From Poa pratensis (Eukaryota > Streptophyta > Magnoliopsida > Poales > Poaceae), in assembly GCA_947311845.1 (NCBI GenBank), contig CAMZMU010000107.1, forward strand, positions 22,921,326-22,985,325: DNA of 64,000 nt. Direction: 5' to 3'. The translations under genes and the position numbers were made by a program. Shown here piece by piece: positions 19,955-32,000 of the stretch. The notes beneath the pieces were generated by a model, which saw nothing but the letters and a program-made list of their open reading frames with translations, did not search any database and was not told the origin of the DNA. The stretch's first letter is position 1. The number at the start of each line of letters is the position of its first letter.

Positions 19955-22900
19955 GGATTTTTTTTTGTCCAAGAAACACAGCACCGATGTTGAGTGAATA
20001 TAGCATATGCTCCCTCATGTCAAAAAAATCTGAAACAAAAATTCCATGCATAGGTCTCGCAAAACATGTGCCTTGCACATGTGTTTCGTGACAAAATTAC
20101 TATTTACATTGCCTGCGAAAAAAAGAGAAAGCTTGCTATATAGCAGTAATCACGTGACTTAATTTTGTCTTTTCTACATAGGCCATCTAAAAAGTCGTTT
20201 CTCGGCGAAATTTTCTACGCGCACAACTTTTTTTCAGAAATTTACACATTTAGAATATATTTTTTCGAACCGGGAGCATATGCACCCTGGTTCAAATGCT
20301 ACTTTCCCAGCACCGATGCACAAACTTATAAACACGCACCTACAATTACATCTTCGAGCACCCATGCCAAATTAAGTACTTAATCCTGGATGTGTTGGTT
20401 TCACCACAAGGAATCTAATCATCTAAGCTAAGCTTAGTTACACTCAAAATAAATAAAAAATCTGAGCTAAGCTTAGTTCGTGCCTTGTCGGATATTTTAT
20501 CGTGTGTTCTAAACAATTGACGATTAAGATACGCTCTAAATTGAAGTTCTGACTACAAACCTATAGTAAATTATCTATGTGAAAGCAAACTATTTGAATG
20601 TTGCCCTCCTCCGTTGACACTTGTCGTGGCAGAACGCGTCGTGAACAAGCAGTTCACATAGATTTTTCCCAGATTTTCGGTTTCTTTGCTTATCTTTATA
20701 TCCTTTTAATTATTTGTATGCAAAAAATTATGTGTTAAGAAAACAAAGAAAAAATATTTTTAATTCTTTAAAAACAAGTTGTTAGGACAACACTTGATGT
20801 TGTGCATGTTATCAATTACGCAGGTCAATACGTCTTTGGAGTGTAAAAGTAGTTTGATACTCAAAAAACATCTCTTTTGAGAAAGAGCAATCAAATGAAA
20901 TACAATTAAGGGCGACTAGTTTATGGTCTCGGTTTGCTAAGCCAAAGTTAGGCTCGTCATAAATCATTTGGCAAGTGTTTGTTGACTACATATGCCTGGC
21001 TCGCTATCGCTCATGTTTCTTGAGTTCTCTCTCTCTAGATGGATGCTAGCCTTAACATTCGGTTTTATTTAGAATTTTCGAATATTAAAATCATTAAATA
21101 TGATGATAGATTTGCCTTGTCTTTGTTGAAATTTCTAAAGAAATTTATTTTTGTGAACTTTTTAGGCTTTTATCAATCTTGGTTTTAATTTTTCTACAAG
21201 AGCAGATTCATATGACTATACAAATTATAAATCTCTGTTGGGCAAATTTATACAAACCCAACTTGATATATTGGATTTGATTTCAACCATTTGGATGTGA
21301 TTGATATTTTAAAAAATTGTACAACCATGGTTGCATCATTTAAGATATAGAATAATATGAATTTCTCAGTTATGGTGGATTAATATTTTATGATGTCTCA
21401 TTTGACTCGTCAAGACTTTACTTAAATTTTGAACCTTTAAAATATTTTCCAACACTTGTTTTTAATATCCAGAAGAGGAGAACAATACGGCATTTCCATA
21501 TGCATGGAACATGTGTGCAAAATATTATGTTTTGAAGTATTAGGAAGTTAATTGCATATTTGAAAATTATGAAACAGAATAGGATTTATAAACCGTAGAA
21601 ACTTATTTTGGGGATCCTATAAACATTTCTTCTAAGACCAAAATAGTATTTCTAAAATTATATTTCGGTGGAACACTATATTCCTAAACCTAATTTAAGA
21701 ATTTTATTTTACTTTCATATTTTAGTACTATTTGTTTTGCCAATTATGAAGGCCTTAATCATTTTCATACGATCAACTAAATAGAAAATATAGACGATTT
21801 AATATTTTGAACTGGGCATAATTGCCAACACCAGCCCATTCTATCTATCTTATTCCCTCCACCGAATGGACCAAGCCCGTCTTCTTTTCCTTTTTTTTTT
21901 ATCTCTTTCCATTATGGGCCGTAACCACATGTCCCATGTCGATCCCTTTTCTCATTTTCTTTTCCTATTTTTTCTTGGGCTACAGTAGATCAGCCCATTG
22001 CATTTTCTCTCTTTCTATTTGCCTTCTCTTGGGCCAGGCGACCGAAGGAGCAGCCCCTACTCTTATGTGGTGAGGTGCATACCCTAAAAAAATATGGTGA
22101 GGTGCAGCCACTCACTCTACTATACACACTCTGTATGCACATGTTTTAGGGTTAGATGCCTCTGATTTGGCACCAATTAATATGTATCAAGGGAGTAGCA
22201 AGTTTTATCGCAACTCGCCTCTTTAATAAGCATTATGTCACCTCGTCACCCTACAATGCAAATAAAACCACGGTGGTGTGAACAAACTCATAATTCGGGA
22301 TGAACCATTTATTTTGGTTTGACTAAAATAAAATTTCTTTTTCACAGGATTTCTCAAGATGTCTACTTTCCGAGACACTTCTCATGCTAGAATGGTACTC
22401 CTCGTGAATCCCCAATCCATTTTTTGTGATAGCATTATTGATCCTTAGATCGTAACTCTTCATTTTCTCACATATCTTAACATATTTTATAGACTTATTG
22501 TGCCAATTCTTCATGCTTGGACACCACATTCCGAATTTCTGTTATTAATAGTGTTGTTCTACTATTCCCCACAACTTTTATGTTGGGAAATGTTTGGACT
22601 CGACCCGTTGGCTAATGTGGCTGGTTTCTTTACCCATGCACTTAGGGATTCATCCGTCAGAAATCATGTCAATCGTAGACAAACAATAGATTAGACTTGG
22701 CTACAACTTATTGCTCTATTTTTTTTTATGAAGAGCATCTTATTACTTATGAGTTTTAAGCATTAAACCCGGGCTCTACATAATTAGGATCCACACACAC
22801 CGCCGCAACAAGTTCTCAACCAGAAATGAAGCTAAAAGGCGAAGTACAAGAAATTAACTAACTATAAATTGTCTAAAACTAAGGAGGACCAATCCGAAAA

Positions 22901-23279
22901 TCACGCGACCACCCATATCGGGTACAAATTCTCTTGCAGTGCCTTCCAACCGTGTAGACACCTCCATAAGGATCATTGCGGTGTTCTAAACAACAAAACC
23001 GTCTATGCTAACTCGATCCATTCAAACCAGCAGATACACCTACGGTCAATGCTGCAGGCAGGAGCGAGCCGCACCGCAATGATCGATCAGCGGATACGGT
23101 CACTCGATCAGCGCGTCCGCCGCAGCGGCACGCACGCGTTCGCCAACGCAGGCAGGCAGTGCTGGGCTATAGCTGCCAGGGGCAAAAAGGCACCGCGCGC
23201 ACCGTCTTGCATCGACGACGCATGATCGCAGCTGGGATCGATGCGCACGACGGGCTGCCATCTCTCCCTCCATCGCCAT
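19955..23279. other. AT-rich intergenic region without recognised genes
   Basis: No open frame shows a family signature. The phrase near 20265-20290 (CGAACCGGGAGCATATGCAC) resembles ends of small repeats common in Triticeae. A short minus-strand open frame at 22323-22529 is unrecognised. 22900-23240 has unassigned GC-richer sequence before the Helitron starts. Confidence 0.4.
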
Positions 23280-24020
23280 TCTACTATATATAAAAGACGG
23301 AGGAATCCGCGTCCTCTCCGCCGTTCCACGTCGCGGGCTATCCACGGCCATCCGATCGCGCGATCGGACGATCCAGATCAACCCACGTCGCCCCTCGCGC
23401 GCGCACTGTAGCTACAGTGCCGGCGATTTCTCTACCAACGGGGTGGCGACACGTCGCTCCGGTCAACACCCCGTCCGCCCAGTCGCAGCCGGTGAACGCC
23501 CACGCACGAATTTTGGCGCAGCCTTTATGCAGATACCCCGCGAAGGACCGATCTATAAATCGCGAAAAACCCAAGGACCTCCGTGCAAAAACGCCACGGG
23601 TCCATCCCCGTCCTCTCTCGTGCGACGGCCGAGTTCGTCGGCGCCGCCGACGCCGCGCCCGCCGTCTCCGCCCCTCCCCGCACGAATCTGATCAGGCGCC
23701 GAGCTTCGCCGTCCTCCCATCTCCCTCCTCGCCGTTGATTAGCCGCCGAGACGCTGCGACGCCGCCGGAATCAACGCCGCCGTCCGCGCGGTGCTCCGCC
23801 GCGTCCGCGCGCCGCCCTGGCCTCTCCGGCGACCAAAAGGGCGGCGCCGCCACCTACCGCCTCCCCGCGACGAGGCGCGTCCGACACGCCCACGCGCGCG
23901 TCCGGGGGCGCGGCGGCGCGCCGCCGGCGAGCCCAACGCCGCCGCGGGCGATGTGGCCAGATGTGGCCACTGTGACGTCAGCACGACGTCACAGTGGGCC
24001 CCATATGTCAGGTTTTTTTT

Positions 24021-24180
24021 AAGCCCAAATTATTCATATGATTTTGAAAAAAAATACCTACATAATTTAGTCCAATAATTTTAGATATGTCTACAAAAAA
24101 AAAATTTAAGCCCAAATTATTCATATGATTTTGAAAAAAAAAACCTACATAATGTAGTCCAATAATTTTAGATATGTCTT
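24021..24180 (+). repeat. Tandem duplication, period 87 bp, inside the Helitron
   Basis: AAGCCCAAATTATTCATATG starts at 24021 and again at 24108, and the two units match closely through GATATGTCT. It lies at the border between the GC-rich and AT-rich parts. Confidence 0.85.
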
Positions 24181-24789
24181 AAAAAAAATAACAAGCATGT
24201 CAAAATGGTGACAAAAAAATAAATATGCACGATCAACATTCAAATTTCAAAATTTCATATGCCTTCTAAATTTGTGTATTTCGTATACGTCAATAGGGAT
24301 TCAAATACGTTACATATAAAAGTAAATATAGACGACGAATTTGCAAATTTGAGATTTCCAAGTGGTTTCCAAATTTCTGTATTTCGTAAATGTCAAAATG
24401 AATTCAAATGCGTTTAGCTATTCAAAAAAAAAATGCACGAACAAAATATGACAAATATGTCAACATGGACACAAAAAACACACCTACTTACAACATATGA
24501 TCAAATTGTTTGAACAATTCAAAATTTCAAACGATTTTCAAATTGGCACACTTAATAAACACAAAAAAAAATTCAAACACAATAAACGTGCCAACATAGC
24601 CACACAAAAAAACTGTTATTAAAACGTAAAACCAACTATTTGTGTAAAAGAAAGCAAACACATTTGAGAAATTCAAATTTGCTAACATTTACAAAAAATT
24701 ACGAAGAAACGAAAACCATACCGGAGCTTTCCACTCCAAATTTCAAATTTAATCCCTCCAAAAAAAAACTAAAATTCTTTCAAATCCAC

Positions 24790-24811
24790 GGGCGCGGCGG
24801 AGGCCGCGCTT
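24790..24811 (+). repeat. Internal copy of the Helitron 3' hairpin
   Basis: GCGCGGCGGAGGCCGCGC forms a 7-bp stem and resembles the terminal hairpin about 200 bases downstream, with the same CACGGGCGCGGCGGAG lead. No CTAG follows closely. It may be a fossil terminus from end acquisition or duplication. Confidence 0.7.
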
Positions 24812-25056
24812 ACAAAATATTACAGATAGATCATGAACGCAAAATCTAAGCATTTAATAAACGTGAAAACAATTCAAATATGAATAGCTCCCAGTTTGAC
24901 CATTTCAAAAATTTGAACAACTTCTCAACCTAGACAATATTTGAATTTCAACAATTTTACGATTAAATAATTTAAAATATTAGCCCACGGGCGCGGCGGA
25001 GCCCGCGCTTGGTCCCCTAGTCGGAAATGATGGATGCTGGATGCATATGCTGAGCT

Positions 25057-25431
25057 GGAGCACCCACAGTGTTGCCAATTGCTAAATTGGCCACGTATGA
25101 TTCAATGGTGTTGGTGTCAAATTTGGCTTTGCTCTACAATGTTGTTGGTGCCAAATTCACATGCATGTGAACCCCACTGCTGACACAAGTAGAAGTAAAA
25201 AATATTTCTTCCCCACCCACCGGCTCTCCCAATGCACTCTCTCACCTATTCCAACTCCCTCCCTTCATTTTTATTGCTTTGATGAGTTTTGGCAGCAGCT
25301 CTTCTAGGTGCGCCGGCTCCCTCTTTTGGAATTTGGCAACTCTATTTGGCAACCTCCACAGTGTAGAAAACTGTTGTCAAAAGCCAAATTGGCAATTTGG
25401 CAACCATATTTGGCATACACTGTGGCTGCCC
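25057..25431. mobile_element. MITE with CCACAGTG ends (about 375 bp)
   Basis: The left end GGAGCACCCACAGTGTTGCC and the right end, read in reverse as GGGCAGCCACAGTGTATGCC, form imperfect inverted repeats. Inside are further inverted GCCAAATTTGGC words. TAA follows on the right, but the left flank is not TAA, so a PIF/Harbinger (Tourist) assignment is tentative. Confidence 0.6.
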
Positions 25432-25434
25432 TAA

Positions 25435-25960
25435 GGTTCTTTACGTAGTACGTCGTCATGAAGGCTAGCTCTTCATCCTCTTCTTCTAGAGCAAATCTTT
25501 TGTGTAGGGGAGAAGGAAATCGCTTCCCGTTGTGAACTCATTGCGCAGCCTAGCTGGAGCTCTGTATGCACCGTCTCGACTCTCGACGTGTGCCATTTCG
25601 CTGATTATTTTCTTCTACGTAGTACGTACTTGCGCCCTGTAAAGCGAATCGATCGATGGAGGGCATGCGTCTATGATTGGGTTCGCTGGTATATGTACAA
25701 TCGGAAGGTAAAGCACTCTACTAGATTATTGATAGCGTTAGTAGCCGCCAGGGGGGAGAGATTTCCTTTTTGGCCTTTTCTGAAGGGATTTTCGGCTTTT
25801 AAACATTTGTGAGCACTAATGAGTGATGACAGTGTGCAAGGGCATTTAAACATTTGTGAGCACTAATGAGTGATGGCAGGAATAATTACATACGGCCTAC
25901 TCTCCCGCCATTATTTTACTTTTTGTGCCCGTTGTTACCCAAAGTTATTAGTCTTCTCTA
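25435..25960. other. Unassigned intergenic sequence
   Basis: No gene is recognised. AACATTTGTGAGCACTAATG occurs twice (about 25802 and 25849), a small direct duplication with a period of about 47 bases. Confidence 0.4.
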
Positions 25961-25964
25961 ATAT

Positions 25965-26500
25965 GCCATAGGCTTTGCTTGCTTGTTGTACAAGAGGCAT
26001 GCGTTTCTTTCATTCCATATCTCCAAAGATGTGACAAGGTAAGGGAGGCAACGGCCTTGCAGTTGGGAGAAGGAGAGTTGATCATTTTGAGCCACCAATC
26101 TTTAGGTATTTCGCCGGCCATTGTTGGAAGTCAATGGTATATAGTCTCAGCCAATGTTCATTGAAATCCCAAATCCTAATGGTAAATCGACAATGGCCGA
26201 AGAGATGGGTAGCTGAACTTGATTTTGGGAGGTGCCCGTGTCTTCCAAACCATTGTCTTCATGTCGGTGGGAATTCCCCATACACATGAAGTGCACTTTA
26301 TAAGCCGAGGCCACGGAATACTGACCACTTGCTCAGAGTTTCCAAATCATATCATCTTCCGTGTCTTCATGGATTTGGATGCTTTGAAGATGGATCCAAT
26401 GGTCAATGAACCGTTCCATATGGAAAAAGAGAAGTCAGAGGTCATGTTGATTTTCATAATCCATACATTTGTCGCAAAGCATTGTTGATGTTCCATTTTT
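25965..26500 (-). pseudogene. LINE 3' coding relic (zinc-binding RT-associated domain)
   Basis: On the minus strand a broken frame reads ATHLFGHCRFTIRIWDFNEH (about 26206-26150). This matches the H-x-x-x-C-x-F-x-x-x-x-W pattern of the zf-RVT region at the end of plant LINE ORF2 proteins. Weaker matching text lies on either side in shifted frames. No poly(A) or target duplication was found. Confidence 0.55.
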
Positions 26501-26989
26501 TCCTTTTCGACATTGTATAAATAAAGGGTGCAATGTCTTTCGTATTGGTCACATTTTATGAACGATACTTACTACCATATCCATCAATCGATGCAGAGGG
26601 CAAGGCTTCCCCTTTTGGAAAAAAATAGTAGTGCATGCTCTTGTGAAGCATGATTTTAAAGGGTCAATATGATTCCTCTCGCTATTTCTTATGTAAATTT
26701 AGGTTTCAGTATTTTTCTTGGTATCACTCCAAGTTAGCTTTGGGGAACCTCAGCCTCCCGTTTCTAGAGCAATTGCCACAATAATACATAGTTATTAGAT
26801 AATGATTTACGTATTTTTATGCACTTCAATGATATGAAGAGCTATACATGGTATATTCAAGAGTAACTAACAACTAAGTTTTGGTATCCATCATATATAA
26901 AAGTAGTATTAGGCAAATCTTGCAAGAGTGCAGAATGGCATTTAGCAACCTGGTAACAAAGTTACTGCAGTATGGCAACTAAGTGAGTA

Positions 26990-27190
26990 CTCCCTCCGTT
27001 TCTAAAACCAATGGCTATATTTATTTTTTTCAAAAGTCAAACAATGTAAGGTTTTCCAATTTTTTGGAAAAAACGACGACACCTATAGACAACAAACTAA
27101 CAAAAAACAAAATACTATGTGCATATAGAATCATTCTTTTGGCGATTAAAATAACAAACCACTATAGCAATCCAACATGAATATTATTTC
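26990..27190. mobile_element. Fragment of a Stowaway-like MITE (left end only)
   Basis: CTCCCTCCGTTTCTAAAACC directly after a TA at 26988-26989 is a typical Triticeae Mariner/Stowaway end. No matching right end is found within several hundred bases, so it is truncated. The right boundary given is approximate. Confidence 0.5.
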
Positions 27191-27838
27191 TTTGGATGGT
27201 GGATAATGCACATTGTCATGGGCGGAGACAGGCCCCAAGCCACCCTGACCTTGACCCGAGACGTGGACGCAGAACATAGGCTTGATTGTAGCTACGGTTG
27301 CGTACCGTAGACTAGCTACTGTAGCTACAGTACACTGACGGTGGCCTGGGGTGTGGGATTATCCTAGCTACGGAACTGCACATCTTAAAAATGATTATTG
27401 CCGGCTTCATTGACTGGGATATCTATACATGACGGCCCGACCAAACAGCTAGCCTCATGAGTATATATATATATTTCCATGAAAGGGAAAATCTGATTCA
27501 ATATGTTTTCCCTGTAAGAGATGACTATCACAGATAGCCAACAACAACACTATTCCCGTTGATCACCCGTTGGGAATACAATGACATTCTTAACCAACTA
27601 TTCATGTCAGTTGTGCCTGAGGTTGGCCGAAAGAAATCTTATTCATGTAAGTATTGTGGCTTTTCCTGTCAGTTACAAGTCGAAAGGGTTAGTCCTGATT
27701 CTGGTAGTAGAATGATGAGACATTTTATCTAGACCAAAGGTCGCTTAAGATCAATCTGAAAATCGTTATTACTGAGTAGCAGCAACCTCTGCATAGCTCG
27801 ACCTATAACCCGAGTCCACTCGAGCTCGCTCGTTTTTA
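27191..27838. other. Unassigned intergenic sequence
   Basis: No gene or clear transposon is recognised. A short inverted motif around 27290-27335 (GTAGCTACGG..CCGTAGAC..CTACTGTAGCTACAG) could form a hairpin. Confidence 0.35.
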
Positions 27839-27972
27839 GGGCATGTATAATGGTGATGCCGCCTAGAATAATTGATGAGGTGGAAGAGAGAAAAACATAA
27901 AAAATAGTTTAACCTTTTTTTGGCTAAGATTATTTTGTTTGTCAAATTGACAATCTAGCAACCATTGTACAT
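27839..27972. mobile_element. Possible small MITE
   Basis: ATGTATAATGGTGATGCC near the left and ATGTACAATGGTTGCTAG (minus strand) at the right are imperfect inverted repeats about 130 bases apart. No target duplication was confirmed. Confidence 0.35.
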
Positions 27973-28185
27973 TATTGCTTGACTCGTTTGCATACCTTAC
28001 TCGTATTTTTTAGCAATTAATTTGTCGCGTGGAAGGAATGTTAAAATACAGGGCTATACGGCTATATCGGAGTAGTGACACAAACCGGTGACACAAAACC
28101 GACACGCATAAATTTTGGCCAGGTAGTCACGTAACATGTGTTGAGAATTCTCCTGCAAACCTGCACTTAAAGGCAGGTAGGAAAT

Positions 28186-28438
28186 CCCAGGTTGTACCCC
28201 AGCCCGTCAGAGTTCAAACCCAGGTTTAACTGATGTTTCTCATTTAGGCAGAATATTCTTCAGTGAGAGGCAACGTTCCCGTCGACGCCTGTGGTGACTT
28301 CGTCAATCTTAAGACTCAACCCGCCAGCTCAGTATTTCGGAGGTGCTCATAGGGGTAGGGTGTGCGTGCTTGCGTTCATAGGGGTGAGTGTGTGCTTGTG
28401 TTTATGAGCTGCGTCTGTACTGTGTTTCGAAAAAAAAA
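28186..28438 (+). mobile_element. Au-type SINE, 5'-truncated, with target duplication
   Basis: The sequence contains a pol III B-box-like AGTTCAAACCC (about 28212). It then has the conserved Au SINE body GTGGTGACTTCGTCAATCTT, TTTCGGAGGTGCTCATAGGG and GTAGGGTGTGCGTGC, ending CTGTACTGTGTTTCGAAAAAAAAA. A 13-base duplication flanks it: GCAGGTAGGAAAT at 28173-28185 and GCAGATAGGAAAT at 28439-28451 (one mismatch). Au is a tRNA-derived SINE family spread through wheat relatives and other plants. Confidence 0.88.
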
Positions 28439-28451
28439 GCAGATAGGAAAT

Positions 28452-29324
28452 AACCGGTGTATCAGTATCATCATTCACGAAACGAACTCAGCGTAATGTG
28501 TCGGTGGATAGGCTCCCCCAATCTACGGAAAACATCGACGTCAAATTCGGATCTCCTCTCATCTGTCAGTGGTAGGGCTAGATGGAGTTGATGATAGGTT
28601 GGTGAGAAGAGATGGACCTCAGGACCTGCGGCAAATTTAATGCCGATTTCAACCGGCATGCGCGAGCCTGCACTTGGTTTCTGCTGGAGTAGAGTCAGTT
28701 TTACTATTCTGATTTCAGCAGAGCGTCTGATGGGGAGAGATAACAGTGCCATTGCCGTGGAAGAAGGAATTTATGGGTGGGGCGGGAAGCATCATCAGTG
28801 ACGGTACATCGGGGGACAAAAGGGAAGAATTTGGAGCAGCCTCGGCTCGCTGCCGTGCCTACTGGCGACAGCGACCACCCGTCTTTTTGGCGCTTCCTCT
28901 TCCTCTCTCCGCTGCTGCTACTCCATGATCGCTAGGTTGGCCTCCTCGCACATCATCAAGGCCGTGAGTAGTGCATCCACTGTGTAAGAAGCGCGGGAGG
29001 GGCTAGATGCGCGCTACTGTACCGACGCACCGTACATTCATAGTTTTTGTACTGCGGCCTACCGGCTCGCTAGTCAGCTTTCGTTCCCAACAGGAGAGGC
29101 TGGTAGTGCTACAGGTACAGGACAGTTCACTCGAAATGAAAAAACCACGGTAGTAGCTGTGGAGGCATTGGAGAAAGAAGTGTTGATCCCCACCTCGCGT
29201 CTCCTTCTCCAGAGCGACCGGGGAGCCAAATTCTAGCCCCCGCTGCGGCCCCGTCCTCCCTCCCTTCTCACTTGCCGATTCGACTCAGCCGGTGCTACGC
29301 ACGACTGATTCAACGGAGTTGTCA
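28452..29324. other. Unassigned sequence with a small minus-strand frame
   Basis: A 93-codon minus-strand open frame (28752-28471) shows no family motif and I do not recognise it. The rest (28900-29320) is GC-rich without gene signatures. Confidence 0.35.
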
Positions 29325-30432
29325 AGCATCTCCACCGACACCCTCCAAATACGTGTCCGGCACCCCCAGTTGAGGTCCAATTGGGGCGCGGACATGTGTC
29401 CGGCCAATTGGGGTACAGCCCACAGCGGCGCCCCCCAAAGACAAAATCTATTTTTTTTTTCTTTTTCATCTACTAGACCACATCGACGGCGGTTCTTGCA
29501 TTTCAATACAAATTGAAATATAGAAAATGACATGAAATTCAAATTATTACAACACAAGTGCGGTGGTACTTGCTAAGTTTAAACATGAATGCAAAGTTCA
29601 AACACTAAAACATGACATGGAAATATCAAACCGCCTGATTGGGGACGTTGATTGCTTTCATTGCCCACAGGTGTGTCACGAGGTCATCGTGCAGCTGCTG
29701 ATGCCTTGTTCCATCACGAATTTCCGATGTATGGCAAGAAATTCTGAATACTACGTCGGCCCACCCGGCTGTGGATGGGACATAGGCCCCTGGAAATCGA
29801 ACACCTCGTTGACCAGTTGCTTCCTCGTATCTCGCTCACTCTCAGTGATCATGTTGTGCATGATAACGCAAACACTCGTCGTCGTTGTCCATAGCCTATT
29901 CGACGAAACAAAGCAATAAAATAAGACAACAAATGGCCAATCAATAAAATCAGCCGATGAACGAATGGTCGAACAGCTTGCGTGCGGGGTGGGAGGGAGG
30001 AAGAAGGCGCACCAGGCTGAATTATTAGCTACGCCGACGCAAAACGAGGTCGGAGACCGGCGGGGAGCGGCGGCAAGCAGGGCTGCGTGAGCGTGCGGCT
30101 TGGGCCCCGAGCTACGAATCAACAAGGCGACGACGAGAGTGGCTGTGATGGTGCGAATCGCCGGCGAGAGGGAAAAGAAGGAGGGGGTGGGGAGCGAATG
30201 AATCAGCTCACGCGGGCGTTGTGTATGACGGGCGGGCCAGACATGTCGAAGGGCATGTCCGCCCATGTCCGGCACCCCCGATAGGGCCTCCAAACTTGGG
30301 GGCCCTTTCGGGGGTGCCGGACACGATTTCGCTCGGCCCTGGCCTTTGGCGGTGCCGCTGGGGGTGTTTTTTGCCGTCCGGACCCCATTGGATCTTTAGG
30401 GAGCCATTTGGAGGGTGTCGGTGGAGATGCTC
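29325..30432 (-). mobile_element. PIF/Harbinger deletion derivative
   Basis: The ends are inverted repeats, AGCATCTCCACCGACACCCT on the left and GAGCATCTCCACCGACACCC on the right (minus strand), each followed by CTCCAAAT. TCA stands outside both ends (29322-29324 and 30433-30435), a possible 3-bp duplication if one terminal base was lost on the left. Subterminal GTCCGGCACCCCC words recur at both ends. Inside is the last part of a Harbinger transposase, so most of the coding region has been deleted. Confidence 0.75.
29626..29881 (-). pseudogene. C-terminal fragment of a PIF/Harbinger transposase
   Basis: The minus strand reads VCVIMHNMITESERDTRKQ then VFDFQGP, the well-conserved end of the DDE domain in plant PIF/Harbinger transposases. 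After a frameshift near 29752 it continues SEIRDGTRHQQLHDDLVTHL and WAMK, ending at a TGA at 29626-29628. The catalytic DDE residues lie upstream in the complete protein and are absent here. Confidence 0.75.
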
Positions 30433-30435
30433 TCA

Positions 30436-31189
30436 AGTTATGTCTTGCCCGTGGTCGCAATGCGTGATGTATCATACGATGATATGAAGGCATCAAGTCA
30501 TGCCCGATCCTGCGAGCTGCTACACACGACGTCTCTTCCGTGGTGTCGGGTCATACCTATTGATGCTTGGTCGAAATTGATGCGACCATGTCTGGAGACG
30601 TGTCGGTATAGGACATTATCGACTTCCAGTTTCTTCTACAGCGGCATGTCATAAGCGATGAGTCATTGGCCTACCAAATGATGATGGTAGAGGTGTCAAA
30701 GTCGAGTTTGCATTTCGGTGAAAACATTTAAGATAATGTCGACGAGCGTTTGTATCGTGCCTTTAATGAAGTTGGTGGTTCGAAACTCGATTTTTGGGCT
30801 GAAAATCTCAATCTCGGCCTATGAAGTCGGTGCCTTTGTAAAAGCTTGATGAAGATACCGTCGCGAGGCATGTGACCTCGATTTTGCTTTCTTTATATCT
30901 TCTGAACTTTGCAATAGTATTAATTTTGTGTGCATCTTTCAGTGACCGGGGTGTGCTCCTCTTTTAGATGGAAGGAAGAATAGTAGGAGCAACACCTATC
31001 GAAAATACGCCGTGCCTCTCGAGTACCTGTGCACCCGATACTAAAAAAAATCAAAAAAGTTCAATTTTTTTGAAACTTAAGTCGGGCAAAGATATTCAAG
31101 TATTGTACCCCTATAATTTTTTTCTAGAGAATAACTTTCTTTGGAACCTGTGTCAAAGATTTGCTAAAAAGACGCAGCGGATTCGGTGG
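30436..31189. other. Unassigned sequence, possibly a LINE 3' end
   Basis: GTGTGCATCTTTCAGTGACCGGGGTGTGCTCC at about 30930-30960 resembles the 3' UTR end of wheat LINEs, but no poly(A) tail or target duplication is clear. No coding region was recognised. Confidence 0.35.
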
Positions 31190-31672
31190 CGGATAAATAT
31201 GATGACGGATTCGGAACGGAAACGGGGCGGATTCGGGGCGGAAAGAAAATTAATCGGATCGGTACGCGCAATGTATATCATCAACCCACAAAACTAAAAA
31301 TAATCGCTCAGCAACTTAATAATCAAATAAAGTTGTATTCCATAGTCTATACAATGACCATGTAAATGAGTTGTTGTTCAACGGATGAACTCCACAACTC
31401 ACTAACTATAAATTGTGCTCTATTAGTTTAGACATTTCGGTAGAAAATCGGATAATTCGGATTATAACCATCGGATAATTCTAATTAATTTTCGGATAAT
31501 CCATATTCGGATGCTATTTTACATACCATATCATATACCGTATCCGGGTGTTCAATTCGGAATCAGATATCCTTATCCGCCGGATTCTTTAAGATCGGAT
31601 ATGGATTCTTTAAAATGGATTCGGCGGCGGATTCGATGCGGAAATTATCCTATCCGTTTACACCCCTAGGTG
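31190..31672 (-). mobile_element. Possible hAT-like MITE, one end visible
   Basis: On the minus strand it starts CTAGGGGTGTAAACGGATAG, a form typical of hAT-related repeats in grasses. Many GGATTCGG, CGGATATGG and GGATAATTC words follow on both strands (31190-31250 and 31440-31660). The second terminus was not found, so the boundary near 31190 is approximate. Confidence 0.5.
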
Positions 31673-31680
31673 TAGATGTA

Positions 31681-32000
31681 GGGCCTCTTTGGAGTGAAGA
31701 ATTTTCATAACAATATTTATAGATTTTTTTTACCGAGGAATCCATTTGGATTGAAGGAATGATACCTCCAAAATTCATATGGATTGAATTTTATGCCTCA
31801 ATCCCATAGGACAATCTAAGCTCTTTTTTACACTCATACATGTATGATCGAGTCATTTTTCCTGTGTTTCTCTTGCATTCTATCCAAATGACTATTTCTG
31901 CAGTTTTCCTCTGTTTTGCAACCATCTGTTTTGCACCTGCAATCCTATTAAATTTGTGTGTTCTTCTAATTTCTGTGTTTTCTAATCTGCGATCAAAAAA
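31681..32000. mobile_element. Possible Tourist-like MITE fragment
   Basis: GGGCCTCTTTGGAGTGAAG resembles a Tourist terminus (GGGCCTGTTTGG-like), followed by the usual ATTTTCATAA and GGATTGAAGGAATG text. The right end is not recognisable, so the end given is approximate. Confidence 0.4.

Larger units (their letters stand above)
23280..25020 (+). mobile_element. Non-autonomous Helitron (about 1.7 kb)
   Basis: The 3' end has the Helitron signature: a GC hairpin (GCGCGG, loop CGGAGC, CCGCGC, about 24992-25009), a short spacer, then CTAG at 25017-25020 followed by host T. The proposed 5' end is TCTACTATATATAAAAG at 23280, similar to the 5' end of the Helitron at 55730, although the preceding base is T rather than A. 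Layout matches that element: about 700 bases of GC-rich sequence and then a long AT-rich part. No Rep/helicase is encoded. Confidence 0.75.

Noticed and set aside
19160..19984. Minus-strand 274-codon frame over the retroposon
   Set aside because: It crosses the target duplication and the poly(A) tail, so it cannot be an original gene; no motifs.
28471..28752. 93-codon minus-strand frame as a gene
   Set aside because: No recognisable motif, no conserved context and no splice or promoter support; left as unassigned sequence.
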